A stretch of 64,000 nucleotides of DNA from Pseudovibrio brasiliensis (GCF_018282095.1 NZ_CP074128.1:124001-188000); one strand, 5' to 3'; counted from the first letter of the stretch, positions 26,965 through 36,877 are shown. Translations and numbers: made by a program. Notes: generated by a model not told the origin, from the letters alone.

Positions 26965-28257
26965 TTAATGTCGAGGGGTAAGCGTTAGGAAGGAGAGTTG
27001 CCACACGCCGCAAGCCAGCCAACGCAAGCCAAGCGACCAAGACAAAATGACTGCAGAAGATGCAATGGCAGCACCGAGAATGCCTAGGTATGGGATCAGT
27101 ATTGCGTTCGCTACGACCGAAAACATGCCAGAAGCGAAGAAAATCCAAGCTGTTTTCCGTTGATGCCCTTGCATATACAGCGCCTGCATGGTGGCGCCAT
27201 TGGCAGCCACAGCAAGATTTGCTGCGCACAAGATCAGCATTATCGGATAAGCAGGCAGATACTCTGGTCCGGCTAACAGAGTAATGATTAACTTGCCGAC
27301 AAGTGCGAGTCCTAGCAAGGCAAGCCCGCCAAACCCAAGCGAAAACAAAATACTCTTGCGTAGATATCCGGAGATCTTTGAGGGTGCGGTTTGACTGTCA
27401 GCTGTAGCCAGATATGGCGCATAGAGATGGCCGATGGCCTGAACTCCAAAGGTGACAAGGATCGATGCCTGCGCTGCAATCCGATAAATGCCGGCTTCTT
27501 CTTCACCCGCGAGCGTGCCAAGCAGGATCACATCAATCTGACGGTTGAAGATCAACAAACCGGTTACAATTGCAAATGGCGCAACCAAGCCGATCCATTC
27601 TGCGCTCCTCATTCGATCATTTTTTGCGTGCGATAGCAGTGGCATCAAGAATGGGCGCACGAGGATCAGGCTCAGTAGTGTGATCGCAACTGCTGCAGAG
27701 ATGTAAAGCCAAATTGCAAACGACCAGCCTTGCCCTTTTAGTTGCTCATTTAGAACAGCAGCCGCAGCGAGGACGACAAGTGGAACTAGGACTGTGCCGA
27801 TAAGTATTGCAGCATTGGGGCGAAAGCTGCCACGTAAGACACCTTCCATCAGGCCTGTGATGCAAAGGAAAGGCAATGCGAATGAAAAAAGTGCGACACT
27901 TGAAATGAACGCATTCTCTCCATCTCCTAATGCAAAAACTGCAACTGAGCCAAGTATCAGTAGAACTGCATAAACCAGTGACAGGATGATGCCTTTTGCC
28001 AGAAGTGGGCCAGCCTGCTCATCTACATTGCCTTCGCGTGCTATTGCCACATGCTTCGTGATCAATGTGGAGGCACCATTCTTGATTGGGATAGCTAGCA
28101 ACATTGTTGTGGCAAGACCAAAGGCAAAGACACCAAACTCAGCAGGCCCCAAAACGCGCGCCAAATAGATCGTCATGGCTGCCCCTGCCAGAGCCTCAGT
28201 TCCCTTCAGAGCCAAGACACGCAGGCCAGCACGATGCTTGAGCAGGCGCGCGATCAT
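26965..28257 (-). CDS. Polysaccharide flippase (Wzx, MATE/MVF-type)
   Basis: A 430-residue inner-membrane protein with about 12 hydrophobic helices. The N-terminal YLARVLGPAEFGVFAFGLATT is the standard opening of Wzx-type flippases. It would flip undecaprenyl-linked repeat units across the inner membrane. It lies 11 bp before the TupA-like gene in the same operon, with a polymerase, export lipoprotein and glycosyltransferase, which together form a Wzx/Wzy-dependent set. Confidence 0.87.
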   Translation of the reverse strand: MIARLLKHRAGLRVLALKGTEALAGAAMTIYLARVLGPAEFGVFAFGLATTMLLAIPIKNGASTLITKHVAIAREGNVDEQAGPLLAKGIILSLVYAVLLILGSVAVFALGDGENAFISSVALFSFALPFLCITGLMEGVLRGSFRPNAAILIGTVLVPLVVLAAAAVLNEQLKGQGWSFAIWLYISAAVAITLLSLILVRPFLMPLLSHAKNDRMRSAEWIGLVAPFAIVTGLLIFNRQIDVILLGTLAGEEEAGIYRIAAQASILVTFGVQAIGHLYAPYLATADSQTAPSKISGYLRKSILFSLGFGGLALLGLALVGKLIITLLAGPEYLPAYPIMLILCAANLAVAANGATMQALYMQGHQRKTAWIFFASGMFSVVANAILIPYLGILGAAIASSAVILSWSLGLRWLACGVWQLSFLTLTPRH

Positions 28258-28337
28258 GATGCGAACCTTTCTGCAGCTAACAGTTCGGCGATTTTGGACA
28301 GGGCTTCAAACAAAGCAGTCATTCTCATTTTTTGGGA

Positions 28338-28931
28338 TCAGAAGTATCTTTCAGGAACACGAATACTGTCGCCGGGACGCAGATATAGTCTTGTTCCAGT
28401 CAGACGCACGGGTACTTCCATATTGCTCCCGACGGGACGCAGGAAAACGCGCGAGTTATCCGCACGATATGAGTATCCGCCTGCCATGGCGATCGCATCC
28501 TGAAGCGTCAAACCGTTCTGATAAGAGTATTCACCAGGACGTCCGATCTCTCCCTGAATAAAGAATGGACGATAGTTTAGAACCTCCAAGCTCACTCGGG
28601 GCTCTTTCAAGTAACCGTCTTTGAGCGCGCTGATGATGCGATCTTCAAGCGCTTCCAGACTTTCATTGTTGGCGTTCACATCACCGATCAATGGCAAATC
28701 AAGGCTTCCCTGATCATCCACGACGAACTCACCTGAAAGATCTGGTTCGCCGAACACAATCATGCGGAGCTTGTCGCCTGGGCCTAGGCGGTACACTTCG
28801 GGCTGCGACAGAACACGGCCAGCCACGATCTGATTTTCGTCCGGTTTAACTCCCATTTCACCAGACACGCAGCCTTGCAACAGGCCTGCTGCTAAAAGGC
28901 TGATAAAGCTGTTACGTAGTTTCCTCTTCAC
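28338..28931 (-). CDS. Short outer-membrane polysaccharide export (OPX) lipoprotein
   Basis: A 197-residue OPX protein. The signal ends in a lipobox (LLAAGLLQGC), so it is anchored by lipid. The Poly_export domain (YRLGPGDKLRMIVFGEPDLSG, LDLPLIGDV) is followed by a single SLBB-type domain (FIQGEIGRPGEYSYQNGL). It is about half the size of E. coli Wza and lacks a C-terminal transmembrane helix, so it resembles the short ExoF-type members that work with a separate outer-membrane barrel. Such a barrel is encoded at 31947. The start is GTG at 28931. Confidence 0.87.
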   Translation of the reverse strand: MKRKLRNSFISLLAAGLLQGCVSGEMGVKPDENQIVAGRVLSQPEVYRLGPGDKLRMIVFGEPDLSGEFVVDDQGSLDLPLIGDVNANNESLEALEDRIISALKDGYLKEPRVSLEVLNYRPFFIQGEIGRPGEYSYQNGLTLQDAIAMAGGYSYRADNSRVFLRPVGSNMEVPVRLTGTRLYLRPGDSIRVPERYF

Positions 28932-29006
28932 GCCCGATGCCTTTTCTCTTCGTTCGTCTATGCTTCGTACAACAAGAAGCCACTTTCCGGCTTACACCAC
29001 AGTAAC

Positions 29007-30188
29007 TTATTGATTTATTTCAGATTGGGATGATTTCAGTTTAAGCGGTTCCGACCGTCTTTCATTGGAACTCGTTTTGATAGCTGCGTCTCGCAGAACT
29101 GAAGTGTAATTGTCGATAACAATCTGCTCATCAAACTTCTGCTCTGCTAACTGGCGGGAAGCTTTCCCCATTTCATCAACGGCTTCTTCGCTCATTAAGA
29201 GGAATTGCCGCATAGCAGTCTCAAGGGATTGCGCGCTTTTTGGCTTACAAAGGAAACCATTCCGTCCATCGTCAACAACATCCTTACATCCAGGTATGGT
29301 TGTCGTGATAATTGGCCTACCCATCGCGGCTGCTTCCAACAGAGCTCGAGGTGTTCCCTCACGATAAAAAGAAGGAAGTACGACGCAATCAGCCTCTGCA
29401 ACGACTGGGCGGACATCTTTAACGGCACCGCGATATTCGACGATCCCGTCAGACGTCAACTTCTTCATATCCGCTTCGCTTAAAGCACCACTCTTGCCGG
29501 AACCTGAGGGACCGAGGAGTACAAAACGAGCATCAGGAAAGCTGGAAGACAGAGCACGAGCAACTTCAACAAACTCATAGATGCCTTTTTCGCGTAACAT
29601 TCTTGCAACCAAAACAAAAGTTCTGTTGTGCCCGCTTCCAGGCAACGAGCTCACATGAAAGTTCTTTAAATCAACGCCTGAACCTGGCAGTAAGTATGCT
29701 TGTTGCCTCGAAATCAGCCCACTTTTTACGAAGAATGAAAGGTCCTCTGGGTTTTGCAGAAAAACACGCGGACAACGGCGGAACGCGGTGCGGTACAGCC
29801 ATTTGATTAAGCGCGCAAGAAGATCCTCACGATCAAAAACACTCCCCATCCCGGTAATGTTAGGTACAAAAGGAACACCAAGGATACGTGCTGACAATGC
29901 GCCATAAATATTGGGTTTAATCGTATATCCGAGGACAGCATCCGGTTTCTTACTGCGAGTGATGCTGAAAATCTTCAATAAAAGCTTGGCCTCTGCAACG
30001 AGCGACGTTCCTGTGGCATCCATCGGGAGTTCAACATACTTCACTCCCATTCTGGCAAAATCTGGTGTGTATTCATCGCGCGGAGCGGTAGCAATGAGTT
30101 CATGACCCTCCTCTTGCAGCTGCTGAATCAAAGTACGTCTGAAGTTGATAAGCTTGAAACTGCTATTCGCAACAAGAAGAATTCTCAT
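29007..30188 (-). CDS. Glycosyltransferase family 4
   Basis: A 393-residue GT-B glycosyltransferase. The N-terminal domain opens ILLVANSSFKLINFRRTLIQ and includes VPFVPNITGMGSVF. The C-terminal nucleotide-sugar domain has FVLVARMLREKGIYEFVEVA and LPSFYREGTPRALLEAAAMGRPIITT, the glutamate-containing EX7E motif. The pattern resembles PglA/WbnH-like enzymes that add N-acetylgalactosamine or galactose, but the sugar is not certain. It is the first gene of the minus-strand half of the exopolysaccharide locus. Confidence 0.88.
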   Translation of the reverse strand: MRILLVANSSFKLINFRRTLIQQLQEEGHELIATAPRDEYTPDFARMGVKYVELPMDATGTSLVAEAKLLLKIFSITRSKKPDAVLGYTIKPNIYGALSARILGVPFVPNITGMGSVFDREDLLARLIKWLYRTAFRRCPRVFLQNPEDLSFFVKSGLISRQQAYLLPGSGVDLKNFHVSSLPGSGHNRTFVLVARMLREKGIYEFVEVARALSSSFPDARFVLLGPSGSGKSGALSEADMKKLTSDGIVEYRGAVKDVRPVVAEADCVVLPSFYREGTPRALLEAAAMGRPIITTTIPGCKDVVDDGRNGFLCKPKSAQSLETAMRQFLLMSEEAVDEMGKASRQLAEQKFDEQIVIDNYTSVLRDAAIKTSSNERRSEPLKLKSSQSEINQ

Positions 30189-31109
30189 TTTTATTGCTCT
30201 ACTAAATCATCAATACACAGCACATCTCTATGCGCAAGTTGAATCAATCGACTGGTGAACCGGAGGCTCTGCGCGTAAGAAAATGTTGACCAAATCAATC
30301 GACCTTTAAAGATCTCTTACTTCAATTGCTGTAAAGATTAAACTTTTACTGGATATTTCCAGCTTACCCCCACCTTTAGAAGCAATTGGGTTCGTGGATA
30401 TTTTAATTTGCATGATCAAGTCAATTTATTAATTCAACAACTCTAAGTATTATGAGGATTTTGCAAATTTACATCTAACTAACTTAATACATAATATTAT
30501 TTCATTTAAGTTGTAATAAATTTGAAATTGAATAATGCACACAAAACTGGACTCATTACTTAAGAAACACGACACTCTTCGTTTGGACATAAACGATAGG
30601 AAAACGGCACATTCATTTCGTTTTGCTAAGGCCTACTCCACCTCAAATAAGTCCATCAGCGTGGGGCAGAACTTTATGAGGATCAACGGAAACGAGATTG
30701 CATCTAACGCAGTATAATTTAGTTAAAATACAACATTAATCCAAGATCAAAATACTTAAACTATTATTCTTATATTTATAAATTAAGTTATGTGGCTATT
30801 ACTATTTAATTCCTTGACTTTATTACTTAGAATCGAATACCTAGCATCGCTGTTATCGGATTATTCAAAAAATAATTCTATGAAAATTCTAATCAATACA
30901 GTTTTACAGTTGTATTCTATTAGAATTTTAAGATCTGACAATAAGTAAGCCTAGCGAAACTCGCATGGTTTTCTCTACTCAGAGCTGCGTAGTGTTTGAG
31001 ATGTCTATCCGCATAACCGGCAGATTTCTTAGCGAAGGGGATTTCTCACAAGCACGATCTCTGCTGAAAAAATACGTATCCTGGAATAGACAGCCTTGAA
31101 GTGTGCGCC
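30189..31109. other. AT-rich divergent intergenic region of the exopolysaccharide locus
   Basis: About 920 bp with visibly lower GC than either side, rich in A/T runs, between the GT4 gene and the sugar transferase gene. A 60-codon frame at 30535-30717 starts with ATG, but it has no family resemblance and no clear ribosome binding site, so I do not call it. A small inverted repeat (AACTTAA at 30481, TTAAGTT at 30506) is present. Promoters for both halves of the locus are expected here. Confidence 0.7.
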
Positions 31110-31721
31110 ATGTTGAGAATATTTGACATCATCTTTAGTTTTACTGTGATAATGCTCACCTCCCCACTTATGTTGCTTGCCGCAATATTGGTGCGCACGA
31201 AATTTGGTAGTCCGATCATTTTCAAGCAAGATCGTGCTGGTCTTAATGGCGAAGTCTTTCAGATCTACAAGTTTAGAAGCATGACTGACGAGCGGGATGC
31301 TGCGGGAAACTTGTTACCAGACGAAAAACGTCTGACTAAGTTCGGCCGCTTCCTACGTGCAACCAGTATTGATGAGCTTCCTGGCTTCCTAAACGTTCTA
31401 TGGGGCGACATGTCAGTAGTCGGTCCGCGCCCTCAACATGCAAGCTTTCTGGAATTTTATTCCAAGCGTCAAATGATGCGTCACTATGTAAAACCAGGCA
31501 TTACCGGCTGGGCACAAGTAAATGGGCGTAACAGTATTGGTTGGGATGATCGCTTTGAACTAGATGTCTGGTACGTCGAGAACAAGAGTTTCTGGCTCGA
31601 TATGAAGATCATTTTCCTGACTATGGTGATTGTGTTGAGACGCGAAGGCATCAGCGCTGCAGGTCATGCCACAATGCCTGAGTTCCGCGGAAGCCAACTT
31701 ACAGTTCCGCAAAATGACTAA
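31110..31721 (+). CDS. Undecaprenyl-phosphate sugar phosphotransferase (ExoY/WcaJ type)
   Basis: A 203-residue initiating sugar transferase that would place sugar-1-phosphate on undecaprenyl phosphate to start repeat-unit synthesis. One N-terminal membrane helix (IFSFTVIMLTSPLMLLAAIL) is followed by FKQDRAGLNGEVFQIYKFRSM, SIDELPGFLNVLWGDMSVVGPRP and KPGITGWAQVNGRN, the conserved cytoplasmic bacterial sugar transferase domain. This is the short form without the four extra membrane helices of full WcaJ. A GTG at 31101 is an alternative start. Confidence 0.9.
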   Translation: MLRIFDIIFSFTVIMLTSPLMLLAAILVRTKFGSPIIFKQDRAGLNGEVFQIYKFRSMTDERDAAGNLLPDEKRLTKFGRFLRATSIDELPGFLNVLWGDMSVVGPRPQHASFLEFYSKRQMMRHYVKPGITGWAQVNGRNSIGWDDRFELDVWYVENKSFWLDMKIIFLTMVIVLRREGISAAGHATMPEFRGSQLTVPQND

Positions 31722-31946
31722 GAGATTGCTTGAGCCTTATCCGATCTTCGAGTGAACTCAGAGGGATGGAAACTGCCACAACGCCTGAGCGGATGGCAGT
31801 TTCAAACTTTCTCAGCTTCCACAAACAGCAAAAGAATCTTTTCGGGATCAAGCAAACGCGTCCCGATACAACGTTTAAAACCACGACAGAAATGAGTTCC
31901 ACCGTAATGCGTAACGTGAAGATTTTCTGCATCCATTGGTGTTTGC

Positions 31947-33197
31947 ATGACTAGCTTGAGGGTTACAATCATAGCCTGCATGGCCGTCACAGCTGTAAAT
32001 GCTGCGACGGCTTCAGATCTTTCTGATGCCCTATTGCAAAATAGCAGCGGATACAGCTTACGTGCTCAACCTCAATACAGCGCACTGGGCATTCGCTTTG
32101 CAAACTGGTTATTGATGCCAACCCTAAAGTCGGGCCTTTACTACGACAGCAATCTTTACAAAGCAAAAGGCCGAAAAGAGAGCAGCGTCGTTGGCCTCTT
32201 TGCACCAGCTCTTACGCTACATTCTGATGTCTCGCGCCACAGTTTTCAGTTTGGTTTATCTGGTCTGCGAAAGCATGCGTTTTCAAACGAAAATGCATCC
32301 ACTCTGTCAGGGCGCGCGTCAGCAAACGCGAATGTCGAGATCCTCAGCGATTTTGCCTTAGACTTGGGCGCAAGTATCGAAACCAAGCAATTTGAGTTGG
32401 GAGCAGCTGATGCCTCTTCTGATGCGCAGCATGGTGTCCGACGAGAAGCTTATGTCGCTTCTGCCAGAATTTCGAAAGTCTTCAATCGCCTACGCTTCAT
32501 TGGTGGAGCTTCCGTCACACATCACAACTATCATGATGTTAGTGCTGAGAGCGGCGGTGTTATTGATCAGGATTACCGAGACGGAACACGTTTCAGCATT
32601 CTTGGTAAGATGAACTATGCTTTTTCGCCGGGCTTGAGCGCTTTTGCGAGTGCAGAATACAATGCACGCAACTGGAAAGCAGCCGGAGTCGATAACAGAG
32701 ACTCTCAGGGTATTGAGTTCTTAACCGGTCTTGAAGTCGACAAACGTGGCAACTTTCATGGTGTGGCTGGAGTTGGATATCTCAGGCAAGACTATGATCT
32801 AGGGACACGTGGAGACATCTCAACCTACTCCGTCAATGTAGATCTGCAATGGATGCCCTCGCCTCTTTTGGTCGTGAACTTTGATGGTCGACGCTCCGTT
32901 GAAGAAAGCTCGCTTGCTGGACACACGAGTAAACTCACTTCAAAGGCTGAGGTTTCACTTGATTACGAGTTCCTCCGTAACCTGATCATTTCACCAGTCA
33001 TTTCCTACAAGCGCGAAAACTACTCGGGCGTTGATCGCCGTGACGATACGTTTCGCGCAAGATTGGAAACGAAACATCTTATCAACCGCAACCTGAAGTT
33101 CGGTGCTTACTATGACTTTGAAACACTCAAGTCTACTGCAGCTGAAAACAGCTACAGCCGGCATCTGATAGGGATCAACGCTAAAGTAGAGTACTAA
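31947..33197 (+). CDS. Outer-membrane beta-barrel protein (BBP2-like) for exopolysaccharide
   Basis: A 416-residue protein with a Sec signal (LRVTIIACMAVTAVNAATA, cleaved near residue 22). It is rich in alternating amphipathic strands and ends KVEY, aromatic at the terminus, as barrels do. YYDSNLYKA near the N-terminus is typical of BBP2 (putative beta-barrel porin 2) proteins found in alphaproteobacterial exopolysaccharide loci. It probably serves as the outer-membrane exit partnering the short OPX lipoprotein. It lies 5 bp before the chain-length/kinase gene. Confidence 0.8.
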   Translation: MTSLRVTIIACMAVTAVNAATASDLSDALLQNSSGYSLRAQPQYSALGIRFANWLLMPTLKSGLYYDSNLYKAKGRKESSVVGLFAPALTLHSDVSRHSFQFGLSGLRKHAFSNENASTLSGRASANANVEILSDFALDLGASIETKQFELGAADASSDAQHGVRREAYVASARISKVFNRLRFIGGASVTHHNYHDVSAESGGVIDQDYRDGTRFSILGKMNYAFSPGLSAFASAEYNARNWKAAGVDNRDSQGIEFLTGLEVDKRGNFHGVAGVGYLRQDYDLGTRGDISTYSVNVDLQWMPSPLLVVNFDGRRSVEESSLAGHTSKLTSKAEVSLDYEFLRNLIISPVISYKRENYSGVDRRDDTFRARLETKHLINRNLKFGAYYDFETLKSTAAENSYSRHLIGINAKVEY

Positions 33198-33202
33198 AAA
33201 TC

Positions 33203-35416
33203 ATGCAAAACTCCCTAGCATCAAATGCCATGCCGGAAGATTCTATCAATCTACGTCTGGTCTTCCAGTTTTTGCGGAACTATTGGTCGCTCATTCTAGG
33301 TATTACTGGGCTCGTGACAGTTTTAGGCATCACGTTTTCAATCTTAGCTGCCCCCAAGTACACAGCTGTCACATCAGTATACATCGAAACCCGTGCATCT
33401 AATGTTGTTGACGTGAAGGCCGTTCTCAGCGGTTTTGGTTCCGACGACAAGCTTTTGAAGAGCCAGATTGAGATTATTGGTTCGAATGCAGTCGCTAAGC
33501 GAGTGATTGAGGAACACGACCTCAAGAACTCACCTTTGTTTAAGCTGGAACCCTCAAAACTCTCGGAGATACTCTCCAAGATCACCGGTGAACCACCTGT
33601 TGCACCAAGCCTTGAACAGCGTGTCTTGAATGGCCTGACGGTGAACCTTAATCGAAACACGACCGTTGTTGACTTATCTTATCAGGCTCATTCTCCGGAA
33701 ATGGCAGCTGAGCTGGCAAATGGATTTGCAGAGGCATACCTTGCTGACCGTTTAGCAACCAAATACGAAGCTATCCGACAGGCAAGTGAATGGTTGAGCG
33801 TCCGTTTGTCTGAGTTGGGTGTGAAAGTACGCGCATCAGAACAAGCCGTTGAGCAGTTTCGTAGTGAATACAACCTTCAAGTCGCAGGTGGCGGAACTAT
33901 CAGTGAGAAGCAAATCGCAACGCTCAACCAGCAGCTCGTCTTTGCACGTACAAAAACAGCAGAAGCGCAGGCACGTGTTGATCAGATCGAAAAAGTACGT
34001 GTGCGAGGTGGCTCAACCTCTTCATTTGCTGATGCGGCTCAATCTGCAGTGATCACGCAGTTGCGCGCGAAAGCCTCTGAAGTTGCACGTAAAGAAGCAG
34101 CACTCACCGTCAAATACAGCCACAAGCATCCAGCGGTGGTGAGCGTTCGTTCTCAGTTGGCTGACCTCAACCAGCAAATTGAGAAAGAACTGCAGCGTAT
34201 CGTCGACACAGCTCAAAACGAGCTGGCCGTCGCAAAACGTCGTGAAGCATCCATCTCTGATAGCCTCGACCAGCTCCGTGACGTCACCAACACGGAAAAC
34301 CACGCTCAGGTTTATCTGCGCGAGTTGATCCGTGAAGCTGCTGCAAACAGAACGCTCTATGAATCTTTCCTTGCTCGCCTGAAAGAGACACAGGAATTTG
34401 AAAAGATGGATTCTGTCAGCAGCCGTATCCTAAGCCGCGCGGAAGTTCCAAGTAATGCGAGCTTCCCGAACAAGAGACTGTTTCTAGTCGTTTCCGTGGT
34501 TCTTGGCTTAATCTTCGGCACTGTACTTGCGTTAATTCTGGAGATTTTCGATAACACACTGAAATCTAAAGAAGATGTGGAAGGACGTATTGGCCTGCCA
34601 TTATTCTCTCAGATTCCTTTGCTCGATGAGTTTGCATCCTCATCCAGATTTGGCTCCTTCTTCAGTTTTCTTGGTGGGAATAACACGCATGGATCACGAG
34701 GCGCTAAAAGCGACGCCGCGTCAAATAAAGCAATCAATGAGTTTGCTTCTTCTAATCCACTCAGTCACTACGCAGAATCGATCCGTGCGCTCCGTTCTCG
34801 TGTTAAGTTCACTCGATTAGATGATCCGATCAAAACATTGCTGATCACATCAGCTATCCCGGGTGAAGGCAAATCAACAGTTTCCCGCAATCTTGCCCAC
34901 TATGCAGCGAAAGCCGGCGAGCGTGTTCTTTTCATTGATGCAGATATGCGCCGTCAGCTTTCCGCAGACACGCCAAAAGATGCCAATGAGAAGAACCTTG
35001 CTGATGTTTTGATGGGAGACGTGACAGTTGCTGATGCGATCAGGCATGAAGAGGGCTCCAAGTTCTATTATCTGCCTGCTCCAAGTCACCGAGAGCTCTG
35101 GGAGACAGCGGAGTTGCTCTCCTCAAAAGCTATGAAAACTTTGCTGGAAGGTGCACGAAAGTCGTTCGATCTGATCATCATCGATAGTCCACCAACTATA
35201 CCGCTCATCGATAGCCGTGTTCTTTCGCACATCGTGGACGGCACTGTTCTGGTTGTTTCTTGGAACCATACGGATGGTGGGCTTGTTGAGCAGGCGAAGG
35301 AATTGCTTGATCAAACACCAGGTAAGACGCTTGGTGTAGTGTTGAACAGCTTTGACGTCAGCAAAGCCCGTCTCAACAGGCATCAGGCTTCCTATGGGTA
35401 CGGCTATTATAAGTGA
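33203..35416 (+). CDS. Wzz/BY-kinase polysaccharide co-polymerase (ExoP-like)
   Basis: A 737-residue fused co-polymerase and tyrosine autokinase. The Wzz part has membrane segments near residues 28-50 and 430-455 flanking a long coiled-coil periplasmic region. The cytoplasmic kinase has Walker A in SAIPGEGKSTVSRNLA (about residue 550), Walker A' in VLFIDADMRR and Walker B in LIIIDSPPTIPL. The C-terminus is tyrosine-rich (YGYGYYK), the usual autophosphorylation tail. It would control chain length and export of the exopolysaccharide and is the last gene of the plus-strand half. Confidence 0.92.
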   Translation: MQNSLASNAMPEDSINLRLVFQFLRNYWSLILGITGLVTVLGITFSILAAPKYTAVTSVYIETRASNVVDVKAVLSGFGSDDKLLKSQIEIIGSNAVAKRVIEEHDLKNSPLFKLEPSKLSEILSKITGEPPVAPSLEQRVLNGLTVNLNRNTTVVDLSYQAHSPEMAAELANGFAEAYLADRLATKYEAIRQASEWLSVRLSELGVKVRASEQAVEQFRSEYNLQVAGGGTISEKQIATLNQQLVFARTKTAEAQARVDQIEKVRVRGGSTSSFADAAQSAVITQLRAKASEVARKEAALTVKYSHKHPAVVSVRSQLADLNQQIEKELQRIVDTAQNELAVAKRREASISDSLDQLRDVTNTENHAQVYLRELIREAAANRTLYESFLARLKETQEFEKMDSVSSRILSRAEVPSNASFPNKRLFLVVSVVLGLIFGTVLALILEIFDNTLKSKEDVEGRIGLPLFSQIPLLDEFASSSRFGSFFSFLGGNNTHGSRGAKSDAASNKAINEFASSNPLSHYAESIRALRSRVKFTRLDDPIKTLLITSAIPGEGKSTVSRNLAHYAAKAGERVLFIDADMRRQLSADTPKDANEKNLADVLMGDVTVADAIRHEEGSKFYYLPAPSHRELWETAELLSSKAMKTLLEGARKSFDLIIIDSPPTIPLIDSRVLSHIVDGTVLVVSWNHTDGGLVEQAKELLDQTPGKTLGVVLNSFDVSKARLNRHQASYGYGYYK

Positions 35417-36085
35417 CGTATATCTACTTAAAGATAATGACGGTACCATAGTCTAATCCAATGTTTGAGGTGAAGCTCAATATTCTTCCTTCTCTTTTGG
35501 ACTGGCTATTGGTTTCTGATAAATCTTGACAAGATAAATCGACTATTTCAGATCGCTGAAATGGAAAATGAAACACGTGGTTCAGACGATGATACATTGA
35601 TTGGTATCGATGTTGAGAACATCCAGAGTGGCGACTAAGGCGTTGATAACGATTTAGGGGAATAGCGGAGTCGATATTAGGGTGATCCACAACAATAATT
35701 ACATCGATGCCATTATTTTCGGCTCTGCTATGGACAACTGAACTGAATCTAGCTGAGGTTTTATTGTCGACCTTATAAGTGGTGAAGAAATTTTCGACTT
35801 CAGCCAGTTTAATGCCCACTCTAATCTAACAGGTGTTCAGTCATTCCCATGCAATGAAGATGGTGCATAAATATTCTTTGTAGACCGAGAACTATGGCCC
35901 TACAGAGCATATCTACGATGATCTTGATGGTGAGCCCAACCCGACTTTGCAGTCGTTGTTAGAGGTCCGCACAAATTAGGAGCTACAGCCTCCATCCTGT
36001 AAACGCCACGAGATGACACTCTCGACCTCCTATCAAAATCACGCAATACTCGATGCATTGAGTTTGACTAGATTGATGGTTTTAA
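35417..36085. other. 669-bp region without an intact gene, possible gene relic
   Basis: Every frame is broken by stops. On the plus strand, short pieces such as SDDDTLIGIDVENIQSGD and, in another frame, DLISGEEIFDFSQFNAHSN faintly resemble calcium-binding RTX or cadherin-type repeats, so a decayed secreted-protein gene is possible. A 131-codon minus-strand frame (35424-35819) looks like chance. The region separates the exopolysaccharide locus from the NRPS/PKS cluster and must hold the promoter of the thioesterase gene. Confidence 0.4.
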
Positions 36086-36871
36086 ATGAGTTTTCCGATG
36101 CCTTCCCCTTGGTTTGATGCTGAGGCCCATCCGAATAAGCTGAACTTGGTTTGCCTGCCTCAGGCAGGGGGCGATACAAGTTTGTACAACCGATGGAAGG
36201 TGCCGCTTGGTGATCAGGTGAACGTGATGCCAGCAAAGTTTCCTGGTCGAGGGGGGCGTCTGGGAGAACCAGCAATCAATTGTATGGAAGAGGTTGTCGA
36301 TCAGTTAGCTCAAGAGATTGGGCAGTTTGGAGAAGCCCCATTTGCACTGCTTGGATCCAGTATGGGGGGCTGGATTGCTTATGAGTTAGCTCTTTACCTT
36401 GCGAAACAACATCATCTTGAACCAACCGCCCTGTTTGTGCTGGCGTCAGCCTCGCCGTTTGCTGCAAGAAGCCTTCCGTTCCTTGAAGGATGTACGCGAG
36501 AGGAAATGATTGAAGAGCTCATCTTGTTTAATCCTGACTTTAAGCAGATCGCTGAGCATGATGAGTTGGTGAGCTTACTTCTACCTGCGATCATCAGTGA
36601 TTTTAAGCTCTGCGAGACTTATCGGCCACGTGCCCCTTGGAAGGTTAAGTCCCCCATTTTTGCTTTTGCAGGACGTGAAGACCAAATTGTCGAGCGGAGC
36701 AAAGTGGAAGAATGGACGACTTTGAGCTCTGAAACCGTAGTAATTGACGACGTGGAAGGTGGACATTTCTTCATTGAAGAACTTCCCATCAAGGTGCTTG
36801 ATCAGATAAGAGAGCACGCTGCAAACGTGGTCCATCAGATGTCTCAACCCGCTACCTTGCAGCTGGCGTAA
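36086..36871 (+). CDS. Type II thioesterase of the NRPS/PKS cluster
   Basis: A 261-residue alpha/beta hydrolase of the GrsT/SrfD type that removes wrong or stalled groups from carrier proteins. It opens LNLVCLPQAGGDTSLYNRW. The nucleophile is the serine in LLGSSMGGWIAYELAL, the acidic residue is probably in FAGREDQIV, and the histidine is in VEGGHFFIEEL. The ATG at 36086 is the natural start, though the ribosome binding site is weak. The phosphopantetheinyl transferase gene follows after 6 bp. Both face the minus-strand synthase operon, so they are dedicated accessory genes. Confidence 0.9.
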   Translation: MSFPMPSPWFDAEAHPNKLNLVCLPQAGGDTSLYNRWKVPLGDQVNVMPAKFPGRGGRLGEPAINCMEEVVDQLAQEIGQFGEAPFALLGSSMGGWIAYELALYLAKQHHLEPTALFVLASASPFAARSLPFLEGCTREEMIEELILFNPDFKQIAEHDELVSLLLPAIISDFKLCETYRPRAPWKVKSPIFAFAGREDQIVERSKVEEWTTLSSETVVIDDVEGGHFFIEELPIKVLDQIREHAANVVHQMSQPATLQLA

Positions 36872-36877
36872 GACACA

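Noticed and set aside
30535-30717. Small frame of 60 codons in the AT-rich region
   Set aside because: It has no ribosome binding site, family resemblance or conserved context. AT-rich DNA with an ATG can hold such frames by chance.
35424-35819. A 131-codon minus-strand frame after the exopolysaccharide kinase gene
   Set aside because: Its protein shows no domain and the plus-strand text in the same place hints at a decayed gene, so a real gene is unlikely.
35890-35915. A YGPTE pentapeptide in a plus-strand frame, like NRPS motif A5
   Set aside because: There is no other adenylation motif around it and the frame stops soon after; this is probably chance.
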